22,463 nt of DNA, from contig JAUHZM010000008.1 in assembly GCA_030426005.1 (NCBI GenBank), positions 1 through 22,463 on the forward strand, read 5' to 3'. The stretch's first letter is position 1, and each line of letters opens with the position of its first letter. Source of the DNA: Gammaproteobacteria bacterium (lineage in GTDB: Bacteria; Pseudomonadota; Gammaproteobacteria; Arenicellales; Arenicellaceae). Shown here in pieces: positions 16,377-22,463 of the stretch. The position numbers and the translations under genes were made by a program. The notes beneath the pieces are model-generated. The model saw nothing but the letters and a program-made list of their open reading frames with translations, was not told the DNA's origin and ran no database searches.

Positions 16377-17396
16377 ATGCATATTCCCGCTGAGCTTGCC
16401 ATACAGGCTGACGCTGATCTTAAAGAGTACAACACCTTAGGCGTGCCATCGCGCGCACGTTATTTGACCACGGTTGATTCGACTGCGCTTCTCACACAGG
16501 CATTACGCTTTGCCCAAGAGGCCAAGCTGGCAGTTTTGGTGCTTGGTCAAGGCAGTAATACGGTTTTAACGCGCGACTTTGATGGTTTAGTCATCCATAA
16601 CCAACTGCGCGGTGTGGAGGTGTTGGCAGAGACAGCGTCACACATCGAACTACGTGTTGCCGCCGGGGAGAACTGGCATCAATTCGTAACTCGGGCGGTT
16701 AATCAGCAGTGGTTTGGCGTGGAAAACCTTGCATTGATTCCGGGGCTTGTTGGCGCGGCACCGATTCAAAATATTGGTGCTTACGGCGCTGAAGTCAAAG
16801 ATGTAATCACCGCCGTTGAGTATTTGGATCGGACCACCTTAGCAACACAGACTCTGTCGAACGATGCGTGCCAGTTCGCGTATCGTGACAGCATTTTTAA
16901 AAACGCGCTGTGCGATGCCACGGTCATTACCGCAGTACAGTTTCGCTTAAATAAACGCGCGACACTTAATCTGGGCTATCCGGCATTGGCTGACGAAGCC
17001 GGAGAACAGCCAAGTTTGGCGTCCGTGTATGATGCTGTGTGTCGAATCCGTACTCAGAAGCTACCAGATCCTGCTGAGATTCCCAATGCTGGTAGTTTTT
17101 TCAAAAACCCTCTGGTCACCGCAGAGCATCATCAGCGATTAAAGTCACAATTCCCGGGGCTTGTCAGCTTTGCAACTGGCGAAGGTTACAAGCTCGCTGC
17201 GGGTTGGTTGATAGATCAGGCTGGATGGAAAGACAAAGAAGTCGCAGGTGTACGGGTCCATCAGCAGCAGGCATTGGTAGTCATTAATCCGGCTATTCGG
17301 TCCGGTGCTGATGTGATGGCCCTTGCCGCAGCTATCCAGCAAGACATAGCTCGTATTTACAATGTTCAGCTGGAAGTTGAACCAAGAATCTATTGA
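16377..17396 (+). CDS. murB: UDP-N-acetylenolpyruvoylglucosamine reductase
   Basis: MurB reduces UDP-GlcNAc-enolpyruvate to UDP-MurNAc with NADPH and FAD in the cytoplasmic phase of peptidoglycan synthesis. From ATG 16377 the product has 339 residues. The FAD-binding segment VLVLGQGSNTVLT and the ENLALIPGLVGAAPIQNIGAYG stretch are typical of type I MurB. Catalytic residues are in place: R170 (YRDSIFK), S240 (NAGSFFKNP) and E335 (VEPRIY). An in-frame GTG at 16368 and a TTG at 16371 are alternative starts. None has a clear ribosome binding site, and the ATG is preferred because MurB N-termini are short. It follows aspS by about 70 bp, not a common pairing I recognise. Confidence 0.95.
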   Translation: MHIPAELAIQADADLKEYNTLGVPSRARYLTTVDSTALLTQALRFAQEAKLAVLVLGQGSNTVLTRDFDGLVIHNQLRGVEVLAETASHIELRVAAGENWHQFVTRAVNQQWFGVENLALIPGLVGAAPIQNIGAYGAEVKDVITAVEYLDRTTLATQTLSNDACQFAYRDSIFKNALCDATVITAVQFRLNKRATLNLGYPALADEAGEQPSLASVYDAVCRIRTQKLPDPAEIPNAGSFFKNPLVTAEHHQRLKSQFPGLVSFATGEGYKLAAGWLIDQAGWKDKEVAGVRVHQQQALVVINPAIRSGADVMALAAAIQQDIARIYNVQLEVEPRIY

Positions 17397-17614
17397 AATC
17401 GAAGCGGTTTCGGATGTACGCTGATAGGGACGCAGCGACACCAGCCTCACCACCGCTAGGGTAAGTTTGTGAATGCATAGCTTGCTGTGCCGAACGTCTA
17501 CCCGTTGCAATGTGCCGATTGCAGCCAAACATTAACTAAAAGTAAGCTTGAAAATGGCTTCTTATCCGGTCAGTTAACTATTCAGGAGCTAGTAAGAGTA
17601 GATCGCGCATACCC
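17397..17614. other. 218-bp intergenic region with a small palindrome and spaced direct repeats
   Basis: This is the largest gap in the window and contains no convincing gene. Two things stand out. An inverted repeat TGCAAT-(6 nt)-ATTGCA lies at 17506-17523, extendable by a G-U and a G-C pair. A 7-bp direct repeat TTAACTA occurs at 17532-17538 and 17574-17580, 42 bp apart, about four helical turns. TTGCAA (17505-17510) and TTGAAA (17548-17553) resemble -35 elements, but no good -10 follows either at correct spacing. The region probably carries the promoter for the next four genes, but I cannot place it. Confidence 0.45.
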
Positions 17615-19186
17615 ATGACTCATAGATTTCGTCGAATCGCCATTCAGCCGTTCTCGGTACTGCGTCTGGTTCACGCCAGCCGTCGTGCTTCACTATTGAT
17701 GTTTAGCTTACTCAGTCTGGGTTGCAGCATTGCCGACGTGTCAGCTCAGCAGCCAGCTGCATCCGGCGGTTGGCAAATAGATTTGCCGCAAGATCAGTCC
17801 GCGCAAAGTCAGTCGCAGCAAGTCGAAGAGACGGTGTCAGAAAACTCGAAACCAATAGCAGACTACGCAGTGGCAGAAGCGGACGATGCGCAGGAGAGTG
17901 ACGTATCGGATCAAGACAGTACGGAAGTCTGGGAAGATACCGACGAGGAAGACGAACTGGCAATGGCGGAAGATGAGAATGAACTGCAGCCCAAGCAGGA
18001 GTTTCCAGTACGTCCGATATTGGACCTCGAGCCCGAATTGCGGACTAGTCTGGAAACCATTTTTGCCCGCATTGTCGAATTACAAGAAACCGAAGATGCT
18101 TTCAGTGCCAATCTGGGCGAAGCGTATCTCACCTATGGTCAGGCTTTAATTAGTGCTGGTCGTCTGCAAGAGGCGCGAAAAATGCTTGCTAACGCCTTGC
18201 ACATTACCAAGATCAACAATGGTGTAAACAGTATCGAGCAGCGCCCAGTGTTGGCGACGATGTTCGAATTGGCAATCGCACAGGAGAACTTGGAAGTTTC
18301 AGAAGAGCTCGTCGAGCGCATCTTGTGGTTGGAAAATAATGCTATGGATCGAAGTGATCTGGATGACTTTTCCTTTCCGCTGTTGGTCCGCCTAGGAAAT
18401 CGTTATTTAGATCGATATTTGTATCGCCCGATTAAAAGCGCCACTGCCTTACATCAATTAGAACAATCGCAGCGGTTTCTGGGGCACGCGGTCAAGCGTT
18501 ATGGCGACCGACCACTCAATCAATTATATATGCCCTATGGCGAGTTGGCACTGGTCCACTTGATCAAGAGCAAGTTCAAGAAGGAAGCCGAGCGGACTAT
18601 GTTCCCAGCCAGTGATCGGCGAGCCAGCGAGTTGCTGCGGTGGGGAATAAAGGATCTGCCTGATTCTAAACCGATCGGCAATTCTTATAGCCGTGCCGAG
18701 AAACAACTTTTCGCTCATCTGACAAAATCTTTAGAAGAAAATGAACTTGAGCACACTGTAAAGGCATTTATTAGTCTAGGTGATCTAAATTTACTGTTTA
18801 ACCATCGCGCTACGGCGGCTCAGTACTACGAGAAAGCCTGGGAGTCAGCGCAAGCCTTGCCAGCAGGTCACCCATTGCTAGAGAAATTTAAACAACCGAC
18901 TGCGTTACCGGATTTCTTCTATGCGATGCCACGCAAAGATGTCGAAGGCAAGTTGGCAACGGTGTTGGTGCCGCTAACCTTTACGCTCGATAAATATGGC
19001 AAGGTGCAGGGGTTTGCGGATGACATTGACGACAATGCGTCGCCGAAGCTGATGAGCCGTGCTAAGCGTACCGCGCGTCGGATGGTGTTCAGGCCTGCGA
19101 TTGAGCGTGGCCAAATGATGCCAGCTGAGCAAGTGGTGTATGAAGTCAAAGTTAAAGTACCGCGCGATGAGGTCAATCAAGGTTAA
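17615..19186 (+). CDS. Secreted TPR-like protein with TonB C-terminal-like domain, unknown function
   Basis: The 523-residue product begins with a long basic stretch and a hydrophobic core, ending in VSA-QQ, a probable signal peptidase I site after residue 44. Residues 45-135 are low complexity and very acidic. Residues about 140-450 are helical. EAYLTYGQALISAGRLQEARKMLANAL looks like a TPR unit, and RATAAQYYEKAWESAQALPAGHP like another near the end. The last 80 residues (VLVPLTFTLDKYGKVQGF, then AKRTARRMVFRPAIERGQMMPA and VVYEVKVKVP) follow the pattern of the TonB C-terminal domain. There is no TonB-type N-terminal anchor and no long proline-rich linker, so it is not a normal TonB. A Cys at 37 does not fit a lipobox well. 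First gene of a tight four-gene group; function not known. Confidence 0.8.
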   Translation: MTHRFRRIAIQPFSVLRLVHASRRASLLMFSLLSLGCSIADVSAQQPAASGGWQIDLPQDQSAQSQSQQVEETVSENSKPIADYAVAEADDAQESDVSDQDSTEVWEDTDEEDELAMAEDENELQPKQEFPVRPILDLEPELRTSLETIFARIVELQETEDAFSANLGEAYLTYGQALISAGRLQEARKMLANALHITKINNGVNSIEQRPVLATMFELAIAQENLEVSEELVERILWLENNAMDRSDLDDFSFPLLVRLGNRYLDRYLYRPIKSATALHQLEQSQRFLGHAVKRYGDRPLNQLYMPYGELALVHLIKSKFKKEAERTMFPASDRRASELLRWGIKDLPDSKPIGNSYSRAEKQLFAHLTKSLEENELEHTVKAFISLGDLNLLFNHRATAAQYYEKAWESAQALPAGHPLLEKFKQPTALPDFFYAMPRKDVEGKLATVLVPLTFTLDKYGKVQGFADDIDDNASPKLMSRAKRTARRMVFRPAIERGQMMPAEQVVYEVKVKVPRDEVNQG

Positions 19187-19210
19187 CCCAGTGCCAGAAT
19201 TGGAGGACGT

Positions 19211-20200
19211 GTGAAGAAAAACCAAATTGTCTCAATCTGTCGACGTGGTGTTCGGATAATTGTCTGCGCAGCGATTAGCGTGACATTGATCTCATGTGTC
19301 CAGCCCATAGGCGGTCCAAGTGGCCCGAGTGGACCAAGTGGCCCATCTCTGCCACTGCCGATGCCACCATCGGGCGGTGGTGCTGGGCTACCATCGCCAC
19401 CATCATTGCCGCAACCCCCGAGTTCGAGTGGGAAGCCCTCAAGCCCATCGGCACCGTCCAAACCCAGCACTGAAACAGGCGAAAGTGGGGAGAGCGGCGA
19501 AAGTCAGAGTGAATCGGAGCAGTCGTCGGATTCCGAGTCTGATAGTGACCAGGAGCAGTCTGGTGAGAGCGAGGCCGAATCGGATACGCCTGCGGAATGG
19601 GAAGACGACGAAGAGTCAGAGCAAGACACTGAAGCGCAGGAAGGCCCTAGCTTTGAGGAGCCTGAACAAACCGGGAATGCAGAAGAATACAAACAACCAA
19701 CCTTCGAGGACCAGGGTGGATTGACCGACGAAGAGCTAGAAGAGCTTGAGCGTGAACTGGAAGAAACCATGGGCGAGTTCGACGACGAAATCGCACGTGA
19801 AAAAGAATATGCCGAAGATCGTGCGAATGAGAATACCGATGACCAGCTCGGTGGTATTGGTGAGTTCGAGGAATATGACGAACAGGAAGATGGTAAATCA
19901 AAACAGCGCACGCCGAGTCCTAGCGGCGCCGCTAGCAGCCAGCAGGAATCTGCCAGTGGTGCAGATTCGCAGAGCGCTGCTGGCGAGTCGTCAGACGTTG
20001 GTGAAGCACGTGACGCCAACAGTAGCGAGCAGGCTCAGGCAGAAGGCGAGGCGATTGAGCCATCGAAAGATCAGCAAGCGGATTTACGACGTAATGATGA
20101 TATCGTCGCGCGCCAAATTCGCGAAGCGGCGGAACGGGAGACCGATCCAGAGTTGAAAAAGAAACTGTGGGAAGAGTACTACAACTATAAACGGCAATAG
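19211..20200 (+). CDS. Acidic low-complexity lipoprotein, unknown function
   Basis: The 329-residue product starts at GTG 19211 with GGAGGA at 19202-19207 just upstream. A basic N-region and hydrophobic core end in the lipobox LISC, giving lipidated C29. Val at +2 predicts outer-membrane sorting. After it comes a Gly-Pro-Ser repeat (GPSGPSGPSGPS) and a Pro/Ser-rich stretch. From about residue 75 to 285 the chain is dominated by Glu, Asp, Ser and Gln, with a short ordered-looking acidic helix (TDEELEELERELEETMGEF). It ends in a charged helix with ARQIREAAERETDPELKKKL, then YYNYKRQ. I recognise no family. It looks like an extended, negatively charged tether ending in a small helical module. The opposite strand is open for 171 codons, a by-product of the Ser/Glu codon pattern. 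Confidence 0.78.
   Translation: MKKNQIVSICRRGVRIIVCAAISVTLISCVQPIGGPSGPSGPSGPSLPLPMPPSGGGAGLPSPPSLPQPPSSSGKPSSPSAPSKPSTETGESGESGESQSESEQSSDSESDSDQEQSGESEAESDTPAEWEDDEESEQDTEAQEGPSFEEPEQTGNAEEYKQPTFEDQGGLTDEELEELERELEETMGEFDDEIAREKEYAEDRANENTDDQLGGIGEFEEYDEQEDGKSKQRTPSPSGAASSQQESASGADSQSAAGESSDVGEARDANSSEQAQAEGEAIEPSKDQQADLRRNDDIVARQIREAAERETDPELKKKLWEEYYNYKRQ
19313..19348 (+). repeat. Four 9-bp tandem units encoding Gly-Pro-Ser
   Basis: Four imperfect 9-bp copies (GGTCCAAGT, GGCCCGAGT, GGACCAAGT, GGCCCATCT) sit in frame just after the lipobox of the acidic lipoprotein and encode GPS repeats. The copies differ at third positions, so the protein repeat seems maintained rather than freshly duplicated. 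Copy number could vary by slippage. Confidence 0.75.
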
Positions 20201-20201
20201 T

Positions 20202-20207
20202 GGAGGG
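20202..20207 (+). promoter_or_regulatory. Ribosome binding site choosing ATG 20212
   Basis: GGAGGG lies 4 nt before the ATG at 20212. The GTG at 20200, which overlaps the previous stop codon, has no comparable site upstream, so ATG 20212 is the preferred start. Confidence 0.65.
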
Positions 20208-20211
20208 TCAG

Positions 20212-21459
20212 ATGCTGCAGCAAGTTGTTACCAAGCCGCGGACGCGTATGCGTAGCGGGTTACGAAGTGTTGTCTGGCTGTGCCTGACCGGGTTTCTCGC
20301 TGCCTGCTCTACCTTTGAGTACCATGAAACCAAAGAAGTCAAAATCAAGAAATTGACTGATCAACAGGAGCAGGCGATTGATGAGCAGGCGCTGCTGGAC
20401 GTCGGTATTGTGCTGTTCGACCCGGGTAAAGTAGACCTCGACGAAGAAATTTTGGCCTACTCTAGCGTGCGGCAAAGCGAATCGGTCTGGTTTACCAATC
20501 AACTCAAACAAACCTTGGAGCAAAGTAACGCCTGGGGTTTGATTCGCGCCTTACCAAAGGCGGGGCTACCCATTGATGTGACTGTCACTGGCGAATTGAT
20601 CGAGTCCAATGGTGAAGAGATTGAATTGCAAATCCGCGCCGTTGATAGCACCGGCACTGAATGGTTTAACCGTAATTATCAACAACGCGCCAGCGCATAC
20701 GCATATCACCCAGAGGTGAAGTTGCCCGGCGACCCGTTTCAGGCCACGTTTAATCAAATTGCGAACGATTTGTACAGCTTTCAGGCTGGGCTAAGCATTG
20801 ACGCGCGACGTAATATTCGCAGTGTCTCAAAAGTGTTATTCGCGCGCGACTTCGTGCCCGATGCCTTTGCAGAGTATGTGCAGGAAGACCCAGAGTCGGG
20901 TGCCGTTAGCTTGTTAAGATTGCCAGCAGATTCAGATCCGATGATGCAACGGGTAGACCGCATCCGGGCGCGAAACGACTTGTTCATTGATGTGATTCAA
21001 GATTACTACCGAGCCTTTAATCGTAAGATGGAAGCGCCATATCAAGAGTGGCGAAAGTTTAGTTATCGCGAAGTCGTGTACGCCCGGCAGTTAGCTGAAC
21101 AGGCTCGCAAAGAGAAAATAGCTGGTTTAGCGGTGATGGCGGGTGGTTTAGTTGCAGCCGTGGAAGGGGATCGCGGCGTCACGCGCGGAGCAGGCCATAT
21201 CGGAATTTTATCTGGCGCACAGATTTTTATTAATAGTTTTAAGAAACGCGAACAATCCCTAGTGCATGCGGAGGCATTACGGGAATTGGGCAGCTCCCTG
21301 GCGTCAGAACTGGAACCCAGCGTCGTTGATTTGCAGGATCGCAGCATTACGCTGTCAGGCACCGTGGACGATCAATTCACTGAGTGGCGTCGGATTCTGC
21401 AACAAATGTTCGAGTTGGAGCAGGGCGAGTCGGATGAGCTGCCGGAGGCATTGCGCTAA
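20212..21459 (+). CDS. Outer-membrane lipoprotein, unknown function
   Basis: From ATG 20212 the product has 415 residues. A basic N-region and the hydrophobic stretch VVWLCLTGFLAAC end in a good lipobox with C32; Ser at +2 predicts outer-membrane sorting. Residues about 45-180 look like a mixed alpha/beta domain: SVWFTNQLKQTLEQSNAWGLI, then IDVTVTGELIES, IELQIRAVDSTGTEWFNRNY. This pattern resembles the N-terminal part of several periplasmic lipoproteins (CsgG/FlgO-like), but that is a resemblance by eye only. A helical region follows. Then comes a Gly/Ala-rich hydrophobic stretch (about 303-343, including IAGLAVMAGGLVAAVEGD and GHIGILSGAQIFI) that could be a glycine-zipper membrane segment. 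The C-terminus is helical and acidic. Its stop lies 3 bp before the next gene. Confidence 0.8.
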   Translation: MLQQVVTKPRTRMRSGLRSVVWLCLTGFLAACSTFEYHETKEVKIKKLTDQQEQAIDEQALLDVGIVLFDPGKVDLDEEILAYSSVRQSESVWFTNQLKQTLEQSNAWGLIRALPKAGLPIDVTVTGELIESNGEEIELQIRAVDSTGTEWFNRNYQQRASAYAYHPEVKLPGDPFQATFNQIANDLYSFQAGLSIDARRNIRSVSKVLFARDFVPDAFAEYVQEDPESGAVSLLRLPADSDPMMQRVDRIRARNDLFIDVIQDYYRAFNRKMEAPYQEWRKFSYREVVYARQLAEQARKEKIAGLAVMAGGLVAAVEGDRGVTRGAGHIGILSGAQIFINSFKKREQSLVHAEALRELGSSLASELEPSVVDLQDRSITLSGTVDDQFTEWRRILQQMFELEQGESDELPEALR

Positions 21460-21462
21460 TTT

Positions 21463-22463
21463 ATGTCTGAGCAGGATCGGTCACAGTCTGGCGTGCGAGC
21501 GGTGCGAAAAATTACCCCGCAGGTGTTTTCTGCGCCTGGCGCAGAGGTGCATGAATCCCGTCGGTCAACTCCAGTTGAAACGACTGCTACACGAGCCTGG
21601 TGGCAATCCGAATTTAATCTGATGTTGGTGGTTTTTGGCCTGTTGGCCATCGCTGCCTTGAGCTTTGTCATGCTTGCACCACCGCCAACCGTGTCAACGC
21701 AGCAGCAAATCAACGCAGTGAGCTCGGCGGTCGAGCCAGCCAGTGGTCAGTCCGAAACCGAGGCTCCGTGGAGCGAGGCACAGCGTGCTCAGGCACGAAC
21801 CGACTCCCAAGATATCTTAGCTGACATCCTAGCAGTGCAGAAAAAACTGACAGCGCAGGCCGTGTCAGACTGGGCACCTGATCGATTCGAGACAGCCTTA
21901 GCCTTGGCTGCGGCGGGCGATGACCATTATAAAGCACAGGACTTCAAGGCGGCCATCGCTGCATATAAAGAGTCACTCACTGAGCTAGAAAATATTAGCG
22001 CAATGATCCCGGATGTGGTCGAGAGTAAACTCGTGGCAGCACAGGCTGCGGTGCGCGAAGGTAAGGCCGACCTTGCTAAGCAACTCTACCAGTCGGTGTT
22101 ATCTCTGGATGCGAATAACATCCCAGCGTTAAGCGGATTGGATCGTGTTGCAACTCTGAACGAGGTGGTGGCGAAAGTGCAGAGTGCTAAGCGCTATGAA
22201 ACGCGTTTTAAAACCACTGACGCGTTAGCGGACTTGCAGCAGGCCGATCTGCTATACAGTGAAGCACTAGCACTTGATAAACAGTTTCAACGTGCCGTGT
22301 CAGGTCAGGCCGCGGTGCAGGCATTAATGCAAGATAAGCAGTTTCGTGATGCCATGGGTGAGGGGTTTACTGCTCTGTTTGCGAATCAGTTTTCTCGCGC
22401 CCGAGCAGGGTTTTCAGCAGCGTTGAAATTACGTCCGGACGACCCAGTGGCAAAATCGGCGTA
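21463..22463 (+). CDS. Single-pass membrane protein with periplasmic TPR-like repeats, partial at window end
   Basis: The frame is open from ATG 21463 to the last base, giving 333 codons with no stop, so the C-terminus is missing. About 50 cytoplasmic residues with several basic residues precede one transmembrane helix (about residues 51-71, NLMLVVFGLLAIAALSFVML). A short polar stretch and then alpha-helical repeats follow. ALAAAGDDHYKAQDFKAAIAAYKESL, AAVREGKADLAKQLYQSVLSLDANN and LFANQFSRARAGFSAALKLRPDD have the Gly/Ala/Tyr spacing of TPR units. Orientation is inferred as N-in, with TPRs in the periplasm. It follows the lipoprotein gene by 3 bp and so is probably in the same operon. The missing part could hold an effector domain; the family is not identifiable from what is here. 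Confidence 0.8.
   Translation, partial: MSEQDRSQSGVRAVRKITPQVFSAPGAEVHESRRSTPVETTATRAWWQSEFNLMLVVFGLLAIAALSFVMLAPPPTVSTQQQINAVSSAVEPASGQSETEAPWSEAQRAQARTDSQDILADILAVQKKLTAQAVSDWAPDRFETALALAAAGDDHYKAQDFKAAIAAYKESLTELENISAMIPDVVESKLVAAQAAVREGKADLAKQLYQSVLSLDANNIPALSGLDRVATLNEVVAKVQSAKRYETRFKTTDALADLQQADLLYSEALALDKQFQRAVSGQAAVQALMQDKQFRDAMGEGFTALFANQFSRARAGFSAALKLRPDDPVAKSA

Noticed and set aside
17395..17411. Seven-pair hairpin (GAAATCG / CGGTTTC) at the murB stop, possible terminator
   Set aside because: The stem is AT-rich with a G-U pair and a 3-nt loop, and no T-run follows, so an intrinsic terminator is not supported.
17145..17528. 127-codon minus-strand frame spanning the murB end and the intergenic gap
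   Set aside because: Most of it is antisense to murB. The part in the gap shows no domain and no ribosome binding site.
17711..17728. Possible lipobox (SLGC, Cys37) in the TPR/TonB-C-like protein
   Set aside because: Ser at -3 and Leu at -2 are a poor lipobox match, while VSA-QQ a few residues later is a good signal peptidase I site.
19504..20019. Open frame of 171 codons on the minus strand, very Ser-rich
   Set aside because: It is antisense to the acidic lipoprotein gene. Its Ser runs come from Glu/Asp/Ser codons read backwards, and it has no plausible fold, ribosome binding site or context.
1..22463. tRNA, rRNA, CRISPR array, insertion sequence or prophage
   Set aside because: No cloverleaf, regularly spaced repeats, transposase, integrase or phage protein seen. 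Nearly all the sequence is occupied by + strand coding genes.

Overview
This window is 22.5 kb of chromosome from a gammaproteobacterium with roughly balanced base composition. The assignment rests on recognisable core genes and their order: lptE-holA-proA-nadD-rsfS-rlmH, then maf(yhdE)-rng-yhdP-nit-tldD-pmbA, then fmdB-DUF502-aspS. No rRNA, tRNA, mobile element, phage gene or CRISPR array is visible, so the organism cannot be named further. All supported genes are on the + strand and packed tightly.

Positions 1-13461 form what looks like one long, possibly polycistronic run. It opens with the last codons of a probable lptE. Next come DNA polymerase III delta (holA), proline synthesis (proA), NAD synthesis fused to a ribosome-silencing domain (nadD-rsfS), 23S rRNA methylation (rlmH), a house-cleaning nucleotide pyrophosphatase (maf/yhdE), RNase G, the giant envelope protein YhdP, a nitrilase-family amidase, and the TldD/PmbA protease pair. 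Several stop/start codons overlap (rng/yhdP, yhdP/nit, tldD/pmbA), which suggests translational coupling.

Positions 13462-17396 begin with a good sigma70-like promoter. They hold a small FmdB-type zinc-ribbon protein, a DUF502 membrane protein, aspartyl-tRNA synthetase and murB. The synthetase carries the His/Gly pair typical of non-discriminating enzymes, which predicts that this organism makes Asn-tRNA by transamidation.

After a 218-bp gap with a small palindrome and spaced direct repeats, positions 17615-22463 hold four consecutive genes for exported or membrane proteins I cannot assign to a named system. They are a secreted TPR-like protein ending in a TonB-C-like domain, a very acidic low-complexity lipoprotein, a second lipoprotein with a glycine-rich segment, and a single-pass membrane TPR protein cut by the window end. 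This block is the most likely place for an undescribed envelope system. The NadD-RsfS fusion is the other main point of interest.
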